From assembly GCF_009754945.1 (NCBI RefSeq), contig NZ_WPIN01000026.1:1-64000 (forward strand): a DNA stretch of 64,000 nucleotides. Direction: 5' to 3'. The notes beneath the pieces are model-generated. The model saw only the letters and a program-made list of their open reading frames with translations. It was not told the DNA's origin and did no database searches. Shown piece after piece: positions 7,028-16,688 of this stretch (positions are counted from its first letter, which is position 1; every line of letters begins with the position of its first letter). Source of the DNA: Spirosoma arboris (GTDB lineage Bacteria; Bacteroidota; Bacteroidia; Cytophagales; Spirosomataceae). Both the position numbers and the translations under genes were made by a program.

Positions 7028-9505
7028 CTAGCCAGCCGTTCGCAGGTAGTTGCTGGCCTGATCGTCCTCACCATTCGTGTAACCGTTCCCCGGTATTGAA
7101 TCGGCATCAGTCTGGTCGATAGTCATAATCTGAGCCTGATTCGTGAAGACTCCATTGCTAGTTGCCTGAACGACGAATGTCAGACTAACCGATTGACCGA
7201 CTGGTATCTGACTAATCGTACCCTTAACAACCGATCCATTTACCGTCATTCCAGATGACGAACTCACGAACTGCAAACCCGACGGCAATAAATTGTTTAG
7301 CACTACATTGGTAGCTGCCAAACCTCCCTGATTCGTCACGATGAGTGTAATACTAACGGGTTGTCCTACTTTTATTGACTGGCTGCTGGCTTGCATTAGT
7401 AAGCTTAAATCAACTTTCGTGGGGTCAGGTGTTGGCTGACTCGACTGAACCGATGGCAACGGCCCCTGCTTCGGGTTAGGAGATACGTATATCGTAGATG
7501 ACGATTCAGTGGTTCGTAAATCGATCTGGGCTTCATCTTTCTCCCCATTGGCTGTTCCGTTGTTCAGAGTCACGCCCATTATTGGGTTGGTAGAGTCTAT
7601 TATTTCGGCAGCGGCAATATAGGTGCCCGGCGCAGTCAGACGGGCAACATACCGCCGACCCGTTGTTAAACCTGCGGTTATATTACTAATCGTACCACCG
7701 ACTACATTACTGGATGCACTTAGATTATCTGTAGATGAAACAAACGATAAGTTAGGTGGAAGGCGGGTTTGAATAGATACGCTCCCCGCATCACAAACTC
7801 CTCTATTTTGCACGATGAACCATAAACTGAGTGTATCGTTAAGTGCTACTGTCCGTCGGGAAGTCTGTATCGCCAGGTCAAGGTCTGCCGAGGCAAGGCT
7901 GATCGTTTGAGAAGCAGCATTGGACAAACAGCCATAAACCGCATTCCGAGCCTGCACACTGTACACGCCGGGTGTACTGGCGACAACAGAAGGTGAGGTG
8001 GCACTCGTACTCCATCGATTCGGACCCGTATACGATGATGTTAGTTTTAGTCCAGTACTTCGACAGATCGTGAGCGTTCCATTATCGGACGTTATGGTTG
8101 GAGTCGTTGGCTGAACGTTGGCTGGCACAACGACCGCTGGTGGGAAGTACACTTTGTTTTGACCATTCAGTAATCGCGCCGTGTAGATGCCGTCACCAAC
8201 AGTCAAACTATTGCTGGTGCTCCCCGTACTCCAGGTATATTGATAACCGTCTGGTTGGGTAAGTTTAAGCTGATTTGAAGTCGCACAGGCTATGGTGGCT
8301 ACTGGCTGAGATTCTGCGCTATAGGGCGAAATTGTTGACAGATACGAGTCTGTAATGGCATTAGCCCAGGAATCACCCGCTTTATTCTGGCCCGAGGGCG
8401 AAAAATGAATCCCGTCGGGTCGGTCGGCCTGTGTATTTATATTATCCAGATCTGGTCCCTGAAAAGCGAAGTAACCCGGTGTATTGATGACCTGAAACTG
8501 GGCTGCCCGAACATTGTCGAAGCGGGCTCCAACGAAAGACGATAAAGCGACAATGCAGGCCAGGTTAGGCTTATTAAATTCAGCTCGTACCTTATCAATA
8601 ACTTTGTAATAATACTTCGATGTAGAATCCGTTGGATTATCCCGATCATTTTCACCATGTTGTACCAATACGGCCCGCAATCCGGTGGTGGGTACGTAAA
8701 GATTCATCAGGTTACGCAGGTTAGCGTAAGGCATTCGCAGGTCATAGCGTACAAAGGAATGCTGAAAAGGTATATTGTAGGCTGCCCAATAGGTTTGTTG
8801 CATCGTCGTTCCGCCAAACCCAGCATTATAAAGCATTATCGGGACATTGATTCGTTGAACTAGTACATCGCCCATATGTCCCCACAGCCAGGGAATACTA
8901 GCAAAAGGAGAAAAACCACTGTTAATAAGCAACTGACTGAAGGCCAGCCCTGGCAGGTATCGGGTATCTGCCGTAGTCAGATATTGCTGAAAATTGCTAC
9001 CGTTTTGATCGAGCGAAACGACAGTTACTCGATCATCATTGGCCCCATTAATAGAGGGACATTGGTTTACCCCATTTACGGTACAGCCCGATCCCTGCGC
9101 ATTGGAATGCCCCATAATGGCAAACACCTCTCCTACCCCAAAACGATCTAATGAATCATTGACCACGATTGCTCCGCCACTACGGCCTCGTACCAGCAAC
9201 TTATACCATCCTCCCTTTACGGGCAATGTACCCATAAACTGGCCATTGGTAGGATTTGTCTGCAAGGTAGTCCAGTCGGTGGTAGTACCCTGACCAGCTG
9301 AGCGAGCTACTGCACGAACCTCCACCGCATCCAGGGTTTGGCTATAGCTGCCGGCGATCTGCACAGTTGCCTGGTTGTTGTTGTCTCGCTGAAAAACCAA
9401 TCGGCTGACGGGAAATGTAATTTTGATTTGAGCCTCTGCCTGACCTAACCCCAATAGCAAAGAGAAAAGCGTTACAAACACCACCACATTCGATTTCACA
9501 TTCAT
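7028..9505 (-). CDS. Large secreted SGNH-type esterase with Ig-like and DUF11 repeats
   Basis: About 825 residues with a signal peptide ending near GQAEA. The first half resembles sialate O-acetylesterase/SGNH hydrolases: GHSNAQGSG near residue 136 (nucleophile Ser), QHGENDRD near 283, and DGIHFSPSGQ near 365 supplying the Asp-x-x-His pair. It is followed by a short Ig-like segment with cysteines, then two DUF11 modules (roughly 545-650 and 700-815) with the ATNVVLNNLLPSGLQFVSS signature. The enzyme probably removes acetyl groups from glycans outside the cell, while the DUF11 parts act as spacers. No type IX sorting domain is seen at the C-terminus, which ends just after the second DUF11 module. 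Two ATG codons (9514 region and 9505) are possible; the second gives the more standard signal peptide. Confidence 0.75.
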   Translation of the reverse strand: MNVKSNVVVFVTLFSLLLGLGQAEAQIKITFPVSRLVFQRDNNNQATVQIAGSYSQTLDAVEVRAVARSAGQGTTTDWTTLQTNPTNGQFMGTLPVKGGWYKLLVRGRSGGAIVVNDSLDRFGVGEVFAIMGHSNAQGSGCTVNGVNQCPSINGANDDRVTVVSLDQNGSNFQQYLTTADTRYLPGLAFSQLLINSGFSPFASIPWLWGHMGDVLVQRINVPIMLYNAGFGGTTMQQTYWAAYNIPFQHSFVRYDLRMPYANLRNLMNLYVPTTGLRAVLVQHGENDRDNPTDSTSKYYYKVIDKVRAEFNKPNLACIVALSSFVGARFDNVRAAQFQVINTPGYFAFQGPDLDNINTQADRPDGIHFSPSGQNKAGDSWANAITDSYLSTISPYSAESQPVATIACATSNQLKLTQPDGYQYTWSTGSTSNSLTVGDGIYTARLLNGQNKVYFPPAVVVPANVQPTTPTITSDNGTLTICRSTGLKLTSSYTGPNRWSTSATSPSVVASTPGVYSVQARNAVYGCLSNAASQTISLASADLDLAIQTSRRTVALNDTLSLWFIVQNRGVCDAGSVSIQTRLPPNLSFVSSTDNLSASSNVVGGTISNITAGLTTGRRYVARLTAPGTYIAAAEIIDSTNPIMGVTLNNGTANGEKDEAQIDLRTTESSSTIYVSPNPKQGPLPSVQSSQPTPDPTKVDLSLLMQASSQSIKVGQPVSITLIVTNQGGLAATNVVLNNLLPSGLQFVSSSSGMTVNGSVVKGTISQIPVGQSVSLTFVVQATSNGVFTNQAQIMTIDQTDADSIPGNGYTNGEDDQASNYLRTAG

Positions 9506-10078
9506 CTTGTACACGCGTTTATCATTTACTAAAATTCAAGTTTACCGACACAATCCAAAGTATATTTATTTGAACAATTTTTCATTTATCAAGATAAAGA
9601 CATGACTAGTTTACACTTATTCAGGGTTGTGAATAAGTATAATTAGCTCAGCAACAGGTGTGGGAGTAGCCAACTAGTAATTAATGGCCTTTCAAAAATA
9701 GAAGTAAACTACCGTTTACACAATTTTTATTTTACATATTTTCAATTACATACACTTAATTTCCACAAAAAGCAGAAAAAGTTCACATCAAAGAAAGGGA
9801 TTGGAGGTAAAGCCAATACTGTTCTTAAGAAATGTAGGTAGCCTCTTAGCAGGCGAATTTTGCTTTTTTCGATACTTACAACAAAGCATCCTTGTTCTGA
9901 CTCGTCCAATCGTTATACCGTTTTCGAAGTCAATTTTTGAATTTGTTTCGACGGCAGAATTCCAGTTAAATTTACCCCCGAAACCTCCCCTATAACCAAC
10001 GTTTCTCTTCACCGTAGTTTAGCCATCAATTCGCTGACGATCGACCGGAGAAACAACGAATCAATTGACACCGACCCC
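9506..10078. other. AT-rich intergenic region between divergent genes
   Basis: This 573-bp gap separates the esterase gene from the divergent GH92 gene. It is much richer in A and T than its neighbours, especially 9530-9800, and must hold both promoters. Short frames here have no recognisable protein character. No RNA gene or repeat was recognised. Confidence 0.6.
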
Positions 10079-12370
10079 ATGAAAAAAACACTGTATTTGC
10101 TTTTTTTGGTAGTACTATCTATTAACGTATATGCTCAACCGGTAGCTACATTATCCGATCTGGTTGCGATGGTGAATCCCTTAATTGGAACAGATTCAAA
10201 GCCCAGTTTATCGAATGGAAATACCTACCCAGCTATCGCGTTGCCGTGGGGGATGAATTTCTGGATGCCGCAGACGGGTAAAATGGGTGACGGTTGGGCG
10301 TATACTTACGCGGCTGACAAGATTCGGGGGTTTAAACAAACGCATCAGCCATCGCCCTGGATGAACGACTACGGCCAGTTTTCGCTAATGCCCATAACCG
10401 GGAAACTCCGAATCGATGAAACCGAACGTGCCAGTTGGTACTCGCATAAATCGGAAATAGCAACTCCTTATTACTACAGCGTCTATCTGGCCGATCATGA
10501 CATTACAACCGAACTGGCTCCTACCGAACGAGCGGCTACGTTTCGGTTTACTTTCCCCAAAACCGATCATTCGTTTGTCGTACTTGATGCCTTTGACAAA
10601 GGATCGTACGTAAAAATCATCCCGAAAGAGCGCAAGATTATTGGCTATACAACCCGAAACAATGGCGGTGTACCAGCCAATTTTAAAAACTATTTTGTCA
10701 TTTATTTCGACAAGCCTTTCGCAACGGCGCAGGTCTGGCACGAGAAAACGATAACGACCGATTCGCTGGAAACTAAATCGGATCACGCTGGGGCCGTTGT
10801 CGGATTTAAAACAACCAAAGGTGAGCAGGTTCTTGCCAGAGTAGCCTCGTCATTTATTAGTGTTGAGCAGGCAGAACTGAATCTAAAAGAATTGGGCAAC
10901 GATCCGCTCGATACGATTAAACAGAAAGCAAAGCTGGCCTGGAATAAAGAGCTCGGACGAATCCGAGTTGAAGGTGGCTCTGTGGCTCAAAAGCAAACGT
11001 TTTATTCCTGCCTGTATCGGTCGCTCCTATTCCCCCGGAAGTTTTATGAACTGGATGCTACGAAGAAAGTGGTGCATTACAGTCCTTATAATGGTCAGGT
11101 GATGCCCGGCTATCTATTCACAGACACTGGTTTCTGGGATACTTTCCGCTCGTTATTTCCCTTCCTGAACCTAATGTACCCATCGCTGAATGCACAGATT
11201 CAGGAAGGTTTAGTCAATGCGTATAAAGAAGGTGGTTGGTTGCCAGAATGGGCGAGTCCGGGTCTGCGCAACACCATGATCGGTTCCAATTCGGCGTCCA
11301 TTATTGCCGATGCGTACCTGAAAGGGAGCCGTGGTTACGACATCAATACGTTATATGAAGCCATATTGAAAAATTCGGAACAGGAAGGCCCAATGGATGC
11401 GGTTGGCCGTCGGGGCGCCAGTTATTACAACACGTTAGGGTATGTGCCTTACGATGTTAAAATCAATGAAAATGCAGCCCGAACGCTGGAATACGCCTAT
11501 GATGATTTCACAATTTATCAGTTGGCAAAAGCCCTGAAACGCCCTCAGGCCGAGATTGATCGGTTTGCCAAACGGAGTCAGAATTACCGGAACCTGTTCG
11601 ATAAACAGACAGGTTTAATGCGCGGCAGAAATAAAGATGGATCTTTTCAGTCACCATTTAACCCGTTCAAATGGGGCGACGCTTTTACGGAGGGTAACAG
11701 CTGGCACTATACCTGGTCGGTCTTTCACGATGTGCAGGGTTTGATAAATCTGATGGGGGGCCGGCAACAGTTTGTTACGAAACTCGACTCCGTTTTCACC
11801 ATTCCACCCGTGTACGACGAGACCTATTATGGCAGTGTCATTCACGAAATTCGGGAAATGCAGATTGCCAACATGGGCCAGTATGCGCATGGCAACCAGC
11901 CGATTCAGCATATGATTTACCTGTATAATTACGCTGGTGAGCCCTGGAAAGCCCAATACTGGCTCCGAGAAGTCATGAATCGGCTCTATCTGCCAACGGC
12001 CGATGGGTATTGTGGCGATGAAGACAATGGGCAGACATCAGCCTGGTATGTATTTACGGCTATGGGATTTTATCCCGTTTGTCCAGCAACAGACCAATAT
12101 GTTATTGGCGCTCCCTTATTTAAAAAGATAACGGCGAAACTAGAAAACGGCAAAGAGCTGGTGATCAAGGCGCCAACCAACAGCGAACAGCATCGCTATA
12201 TCAACGCAATGCGGCTGAACGGTAAGCCCTATACGAAAAATTGGCTTAGCCATCAGGCATTAGCGCAGGGAGCCGTTCTCGACTTCGATATGTCGGCGAC
12301 GCCTAACCGACAACGAGGTATCAAGCCAGATGAATTTCCCTATTCATTTTCAACCGGGAATACGAAGTAA
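10079..12370 (+). CDS. GH92 family alpha-mannosidase, secreted
   Basis: A 763-residue glycoside hydrolase family 92 enzyme with an N-terminal signal peptide (cleavage near VYAQ). Family landmarks are the start VNPLIGTDS, GNTYPAIALPWGMNFW, the KIRGFKQTHQPSPWMNDYGQ substrate region, the TDTGFWDTFRSLFP segment, a Glu-rich segment HEIREMQ near residue 590, and GDEDNGQTSAWY near 645. GH92 enzymes are Ca-dependent exo-acting alpha-mannosidases that trim N-glycan or yeast mannan side chains. The N-terminal beta-sandwich and C-terminal barrel are both complete. It stands alone rather than in a polysaccharide utilisation locus. A 132-bp gap separates it from dps. Confidence 0.92.
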   Translation: MKKTLYLLFLVVLSINVYAQPVATLSDLVAMVNPLIGTDSKPSLSNGNTYPAIALPWGMNFWMPQTGKMGDGWAYTYAADKIRGFKQTHQPSPWMNDYGQFSLMPITGKLRIDETERASWYSHKSEIATPYYYSVYLADHDITTELAPTERAATFRFTFPKTDHSFVVLDAFDKGSYVKIIPKERKIIGYTTRNNGGVPANFKNYFVIYFDKPFATAQVWHEKTITTDSLETKSDHAGAVVGFKTTKGEQVLARVASSFISVEQAELNLKELGNDPLDTIKQKAKLAWNKELGRIRVEGGSVAQKQTFYSCLYRSLLFPRKFYELDATKKVVHYSPYNGQVMPGYLFTDTGFWDTFRSLFPFLNLMYPSLNAQIQEGLVNAYKEGGWLPEWASPGLRNTMIGSNSASIIADAYLKGSRGYDINTLYEAILKNSEQEGPMDAVGRRGASYYNTLGYVPYDVKINENAARTLEYAYDDFTIYQLAKALKRPQAEIDRFAKRSQNYRNLFDKQTGLMRGRNKDGSFQSPFNPFKWGDAFTEGNSWHYTWSVFHDVQGLINLMGGRQQFVTKLDSVFTIPPVYDETYYGSVIHEIREMQIANMGQYAHGNQPIQHMIYLYNYAGEPWKAQYWLREVMNRLYLPTADGYCGDEDNGQTSAWYVFTAMGFYPVCPATDQYVIGAPLFKKITAKLENGKELVIKAPTNSEQHRYINAMRLNGKPYTKNWLSHQALAQGAVLDFDMSATPNRQRGIKPDEFPYSFSTGNTK

Positions 12371-12502
12371 GCGAGTATAGATATCGATAGAATCCACAAA
12401 ATCAGTTTAACGAAATGCAGCTAAATAAGGGAATTTCATAGCCCATTTCGTGTGTTCTCCAGGCATTATAAATAGTACAGTTCACCATTTTTAACTACTC
12501 AA

Positions 12503-12976
12503 ATGAAAACAAGTATTGGCATTTCAGCCGAAAACAGAGAAGTAGTCGCGCATCAGCTGGCGAAGTTATTGGCCGATGAATTTGTGCTCTACACAAAAAC
12601 CCTTAACGCACACTGGAATCTGGAGGGAATGGACTTTCATTCGGTTCACCTCTACTTTGAGGAATTGTACAATCAGTCGGCGGAGATCGTCGATAGTGTA
12701 GCGGAGCGTATCCGTCAGTTGGGTCACTACGCACCCGCTACTCTGAAAAATTTCCTGCAATTAACCCAGCTTACAGAACAGGAGGAAGAAGGCAATGATA
12801 GTCGGAGCTTAATCAAAAAACTGTTGAGCGACCACGAAAGCATTATTGAATCGATTCGTGGAAACATTAACGAGTTTGCCGATGCCCATAAGGATGCCGG
12901 AACGAGCGATTACATCACCGGGCTAATGGAAAAACATGAAAAAATTGCCTGGATGCTTCGGGCACACATTAAATAA
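12503..12976 (+). CDS. dps: Dps-family ferritin-like DNA protection protein
   Basis: A 157-residue Dps protein. The ferroxidase residues fall in NAHWNLEGMDFHSVHLYFEE (the His and the Glu/Asp pair) and in the conserved AERIRQLGHYAP helix. Dps dodecamers oxidise and store iron with hydrogen peroxide and shield DNA in starvation or oxidative stress. The gene has its own terminator right after the stop and a separate upstream gap, so it is probably a single-gene unit. Confidence 0.93.
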   Translation: MKTSIGISAENREVVAHQLAKLLADEFVLYTKTLNAHWNLEGMDFHSVHLYFEELYNQSAEIVDSVAERIRQLGHYAPATLKNFLQLTQLTEQEEEGNDSRSLIKKLLSDHESIIESIRGNINEFADAHKDAGTSDYITGLMEKHEKIAWMLRAHIK

Positions 12977-12988
12977 ACAGAATTGATA

Positions 12989-13017
12989 CTAGGCCGTTCA
13001 CGTAAAGAACGGCCTAG
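12989..13017 (+). terminator. Terminator-like hairpin after dps
   Basis: An 11-bp perfect stem (12989-12999 with 13007-13017) with a 7-nt loop lies 12 bp after the dps stop codon. The T-tract after it is weak. Confidence 0.65.
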
Positions 13018-13094
13018 CTTATTTAAGATGTCATTGATTCTTTGTGCAATTGCTACCAACGATCAATGACAAGGCATAAACTAACTTTAAGTCA

Positions 13095-14027
13095 ATGAAA
13101 GCCATTGTTTTAAGTAATTGGGGTGGCGTCGAGAACTTCGCTATTCAGGAAGTACCCACCCCAACAATTACGCCCGATGAAGTTCTGGTAAAAGTCAGCG
13201 CGTTTGGCGTAAATCCGGCCGATTTTAAAACGCGCACCGGCGTAGCTCCCTATGCTCAAAGTTATACGCATCCAATCATTCTGGGCTGGGATATGGCTGG
13301 CGAAGTTGTTGAAACGGGCAGCAACGTAACGACGTTTAACGTGGGCGATGCGGTCTATGGCATGGTTAATTTTCCCAAGCCGGGGAATACCTATGCCGAG
13401 TATGTTGCCGCTCCAGCTGATAATCTTGCCCATAAGCCAACCCAACTATCATTCGAAGAAGCGGCAGCCACTCCCTTAGCCGTACTGACAGCCTGGCAGG
13501 CATTGACCGAACATGGGCATCTTAAAGCGGGTGAGAAATTACTGGTTCAGGCCGCATCGGGCGGAGTTGGCCACCTGGCGGTTCAACTGGCAAAAGCCAT
13601 TGGTGCTTATGTGATTGGCACTGCTTCGGGCAAAAACGAAGCATTTGTCCGATCGCTGGGTGTCGATGAATTTATTGATTACACAACAACTGATGTCGAA
13701 AAAGCAGTGAGTGATGTCGATCTTGTGTTCGATGCAGCTGGTGCCGATACCGTTTTCACTTCGGCAAAGGTTCTCAAACCCAATGGTCATCTGATCTCAA
13801 TAGCGTATGGCGCTATGGATAAAGTTCTGGCTATCCGACCCGATATCAAGGCAGAACGGACGCAGGTGCATACCAGTGGCCGTGATCTTGAAACGATCAA
13901 CCAGATCATTGCCGACGGAAAGCTGAAAATTACAGTTAACCAGGTGCTCCCCGCTGACCAAATCGCCGATGCGCATCAACAATTAGAAAGCCGCCGAACA
14001 ACGGGGAAGATTGTCCTGACGTTTTAG
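13095..14027 (+). CDS. NADP-dependent quinone oxidoreductase-like protein (MDR superfamily)
   Basis: A 310-residue zinc-free medium-chain dehydrogenase/reductase. It has the GroES-like first half (VNPADFKTRTG) and a nucleotide-binding motif ASGGVGHLAVQLAKAIGA near residues 153-170, followed by GTASGKNEAFVRSLGVDEFIDY. These enzymes reduce quinones or enones with NADPH in the cytoplasm. The Cys/His ligands of the zinc-dependent alcohol dehydrogenases are absent. It is a single gene, convergent with the DUF4249 operon. The substrate is not predictable. Confidence 0.88.
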   Translation: MKAIVLSNWGGVENFAIQEVPTPTITPDEVLVKVSAFGVNPADFKTRTGVAPYAQSYTHPIILGWDMAGEVVETGSNVTTFNVGDAVYGMVNFPKPGNTYAEYVAAPADNLAHKPTQLSFEEAAATPLAVLTAWQALTEHGHLKAGEKLLVQAASGGVGHLAVQLAKAIGAYVIGTASGKNEAFVRSLGVDEFIDYTTTDVEKAVSDVDLVFDAAGADTVFTSAKVLKPNGHLISIAYGAMDKVLAIRPDIKAERTQVHTSGRDLETINQIIADGKLKITVNQVLPADQIADAHQQLESRRTTGKIVLTF

Positions 14028-14060
14028 GTTTATCACTCACCAACGCGGCTTCTTCTATAG

Positions 14061-15320
14061 TCAATCCTGCCATCCATCCGGTTTGTAAGGCGTTTTGCTA
14101 TCGCTGGGGGCGCAGATTGCCTTAGGTGGGCGAAGCGGAAGAGCAGCAATACAAAACACAGCATTATCGGGTTCAGGTGTAGGTGGTCGACCATTGAGTG
14201 CCTGGAACAAACCTGGAAATGTACCCGTAGCATCTTTGCGATCGATCCAGTAGCGTTCTGCAAAAATTGCCGAAGCCGTAAAATACCCGGCTACTTTTTC
14301 GCTGGCATTCGCTACGTTATGAACATTTCCGACGAGGGCTGCCGGGGGGGTGTCGGTGATGCCCCCGGTATTTTGTGTCTGTTGCTGAAATAACAGGAAG
14401 AATCGGTAGGCATCGGCCGTTAAGGATAGCTGCCGAATCTCAACTAAACAGCCCTCCGGCTGATAAAAAGGAATTTGAGCAACCCGTCGTTTCTCAATAG
14501 AGCCACCATTACTAAATTTATCATCGAACACATTGATCTCGTGACTATAAAGGATTTCCCAGCATTGAGTCCGGCAGTTATAATCGTAGACAAAATAGAG
14601 GTTCTGGCCGCCATAATTATACTGGGGCATTGATATCTCTGGTGGTGAGTAACAATCTTCATACAGCTGATTATTACCTACATAACAATTCGTACCTACG
14701 CCTTTTCCTATAATAGTGTACTGAGCATATTCGCCCTGAACGCAGCTTTTGCACCAATCCTGTTTCTCCCACAACTTCCAATCCCAGCGATAATAGTTAT
14801 GCTGATCAACAGGATCTTTAAAGTCAATCAACAGGTCATGAGCAGCCGGGTAAATTCCATTTATTTTGGTCGATAAGCTCGTTAAATTGAATTGGGACTT
14901 TATGTTGTCAATAGGCGGTACAGCCTGCATAATCTGTTGAGTCGATACATAGCGGGTGCCATCACTGAGCGTAAATCGCAATTGATAGGCATGACCGACC
15001 TGTCCCTTAAAATCGCTGGGTAACTGATAAGTGCCATTTATCGTTTCGTGACAGGCAATCACCTGCGCTGAATCAACCACTACCTCAACGAGTGCTTTTG
15101 TAATGGGTATGCTACCAAATCGCCCGGTGATCCGGTCAGCTTTGGAACGGTTGAGCAGAATTGCCTGTGGTTCTGCCAGATTGTTGATTGTGCCATCGAC
15201 CACAATAACATCCACTGTCCCGAAAAGGTAAAGGTCTTCGGGATCAACACAGGCCAATGGAACCACGGCTAGTATGACCAGCAGAGACAACAGGTAAATT
15301 TTATAAAAATAGGTAGGCAT
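14061..15320 (-). CDS. DUF4249 lipoprotein, array copy 8 (last gene of the operon)
   Basis: 419 residues with a lipoprotein signal (lipobox PLAC, then VDPEDL) that places it on the outer membrane. The DUF4249 core is complete: the GTITNLAEPQ-like segment (here GTINNLAEPQ), CHET, the LPSDFKGQVGHAYQLRFT block, WCKSC, DCY, CRTQCWEI, CLVEIRQ, and the C-terminal PSDSKTPYKPDGW motif. It has an extra Cys in the variable middle (TNCYVGN) that the sister copies lack. It starts 21 bp after the preceding copy and is the last gene of the receptor operon. DUF4249 proteins commonly sit beside a TonB-dependent receptor and are thought to be its surface-exposed partner. The ligand is unknown. Confidence 0.88.
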   Translation of the reverse strand: MPTYFYKIYLLSLLVILAVVPLACVDPEDLYLFGTVDVIVVDGTINNLAEPQAILLNRSKADRITGRFGSIPITKALVEVVVDSAQVIACHETINGTYQLPSDFKGQVGHAYQLRFTLSDGTRYVSTQQIMQAVPPIDNIKSQFNLTSLSTKINGIYPAAHDLLIDFKDPVDQHNYYRWDWKLWEKQDWCKSCVQGEYAQYTIIGKGVGTNCYVGNNQLYEDCYSPPEISMPQYNYGGQNLYFVYDYNCRTQCWEILYSHEINVFDDKFSNGGSIEKRRVAQIPFYQPEGCLVEIRQLSLTADAYRFFLLFQQQTQNTGGITDTPPAALVGNVHNVANASEKVAGYFTASAIFAERYWIDRKDATGTFPGLFQALNGRPPTPEPDNAVFCIAALPLRPPKAICAPSDSKTPYKPDGWQD

Positions 15321-15341
15321 AAGGAGGTTGTTTCTATTAAC

Positions 15342-16628
15342 TTAATTCCGCCAGCCATCGGGTTTTAAGGGCGTTTTAGTATCACTGGGTACACACAAAG
15401 CCGAAGGAGGTCGACTGCCTCCGCCCACTATTGCAAAGCCAATTGAATACTCCACCGATGTTTGCGGCTCTGGCTTAGGCAATCGACGATTCAGGGCAAA
15501 AAACAACTCCTTATCCCCCGGTACAATCTTCCCTTCGTCATCAACTCCACCTAGCGGAATTCCAGACGCATCTTTCTTATCGAGCCAGTACCGAATGGAC
15601 GAAACCGCTCCAGCCGTAAAATAACCAACTACTTTTTCCTGTGCATTGGCCACATTATGCACATTACCAACCAGAGCCGCCGGGGGTGTATCGGCCAAGC
15701 CTCCCGTATTCTGAGTTTGTTGTTGAAAGAGTGTAAGAAATCGATACGCATCCGATGTAAGTGATGCCTGCCGGATTTCGATCAAAGCCGGATTGTGGGT
15801 ATAAAAAGGAACCTGCCCAATATTTCTGCTCAGAATTTGCCCCCCATTCACATACTGATCGTTGAACAGATTGAGGGCATAGCTGTGAATAATTTCCCAG
15901 CACTGTGTTCGGCAGGGATAGTCCAGCACGAAATAGGAAGGGCTGCTGAAGGTTCCGGTAGATAGAACGGATGAGGGCACATCAAAGCAATCCTCCAGTA
16001 AATCAGGCTCAGCCCGGTATACGAGGGGCGCTGGATAACTGCTCACGAGCGTCAGTTTGTTGGTCATATAATACCCCTGGGTACAGCTTTTACACCAATC
16101 CTGCATTTCATACAAGTTCCAGTCCCAACGGTAATAATTACGCTGGGCAACTGGGTCCTGCATATCAATTAGCAAGTCGTAGCCTTTCGTAAATCCACCC
16201 AACAGATTAGGTGGCAAACTCGTAAGATTGAACTGAGCCGATACCTTGGCAATGGGAGGCACAGCAGGCATAATCTGCTGAGTCGATACATACGTACCAC
16301 CATTCTCAAGGGTAAACCGCAGTTGATACGCATGGCCAACCTGGCCTTTAAAATCGCTGGGTAGCTGATAACTCCCATCCACGGTTTCGTGGCAGTTTAT
16401 CACCTCGGCAGAATCGACAACCACCTGAACGCTGATTTTAGTCAGAGGTAGCACACCAAAACGCCCGGTGAGTGGGTCGGCTCGGGAACGGTTGAGCCGG
16501 ATGATCTGAGGTTCAGCCAAATTGGTGATGGTACCATCGATCACAATGACATCGACCGTTCCCCGAAGGAGAAGCTCTTCGGGATCAACGCAGGCTACAG
16601 CCACAACTGCAAGCAGAAGCACTAGCAA
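15342..16628 (-). CDS. DUF4249 lipoprotein, array copy 7, start region disrupted by a one-base slip
   Basis: The uninterrupted frame begins only at a TTG (16628), giving 428 residues with a truncated signal (hydrophobic run, lipobox AVAC, then VDPEE) lacking the usual basic N-terminus. An ATG at 16666 lies in another frame and meets a stop within seven codons. One more T in the T7 tract at 16651-16657 would join that ATG to the frame and give a normal signal starting MVNFFLLIRPFSW. The 22-bp gap from 16666 to the preceding stop fits the spacing of the other copies. The core has CHET, WCKSC, DCF, CRTQCWEI and the TPLKPDGW end; the VEIRQ region reads ALIEIRQ without Cys. Its middle segment is closest to copy 1 (24765-26078). 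Confidence 0.8.
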   Translation of the reverse strand: MLVLLLAVVAVACVDPEELLLRGTVDVIVIDGTITNLAEPQIIRLNRSRADPLTGRFGVLPLTKISVQVVVDSAEVINCHETVDGSYQLPSDFKGQVGHAYQLRFTLENGGTYVSTQQIMPAVPPIAKVSAQFNLTSLPPNLLGGFTKGYDLLIDMQDPVAQRNYYRWDWNLYEMQDWCKSCTQGYYMTNKLTLVSSYPAPLVYRAEPDLLEDCFDVPSSVLSTGTFSSPSYFVLDYPCRTQCWEIIHSYALNLFNDQYVNGGQILSRNIGQVPFYTHNPALIEIRQASLTSDAYRFLTLFQQQTQNTGGLADTPPAALVGNVHNVANAQEKVVGYFTAGAVSSIRYWLDKKDASGIPLGGVDDEGKIVPGDKELFFALNRRLPKPEPQTSVEYSIGFAIVGGGSRPPSALCVPSDTKTPLKPDGWRN

Positions 16629-16650
16629 CCACGAAAATGGGCGTATCAGT

Positions 16651-16657
16651 AAAAAAA
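16651..16657 (-). other. Homopolymer tract (T7 on the coding strand) at a frameshift
   Basis: Seven consecutive A on the plus strand (T on the coding strand) lie three codons after the expected ATG of array copy 7. Adding one base restores the frame. The tract is either a slip-prone on/off switch, a recent inactivating deletion, or a sequencing error. Confidence 0.7.
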
Positions 16658-16688
16658 GTTGACCATAATGAGCCCATTATGAAATAGT

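Noticed and set aside
9801..9995. 64-codon plus-strand frame in the AT-rich gap
   Set aside because: No recognisable motif or signal, and an equally long antisense frame exists; it sits in a promoter region.
15321..15330. AAGGAGG string near the start of DUF4249 copy 8
   Set aside because: It is on the plus strand, whereas the gene is on the minus strand, so it cannot be its ribosome-binding site.
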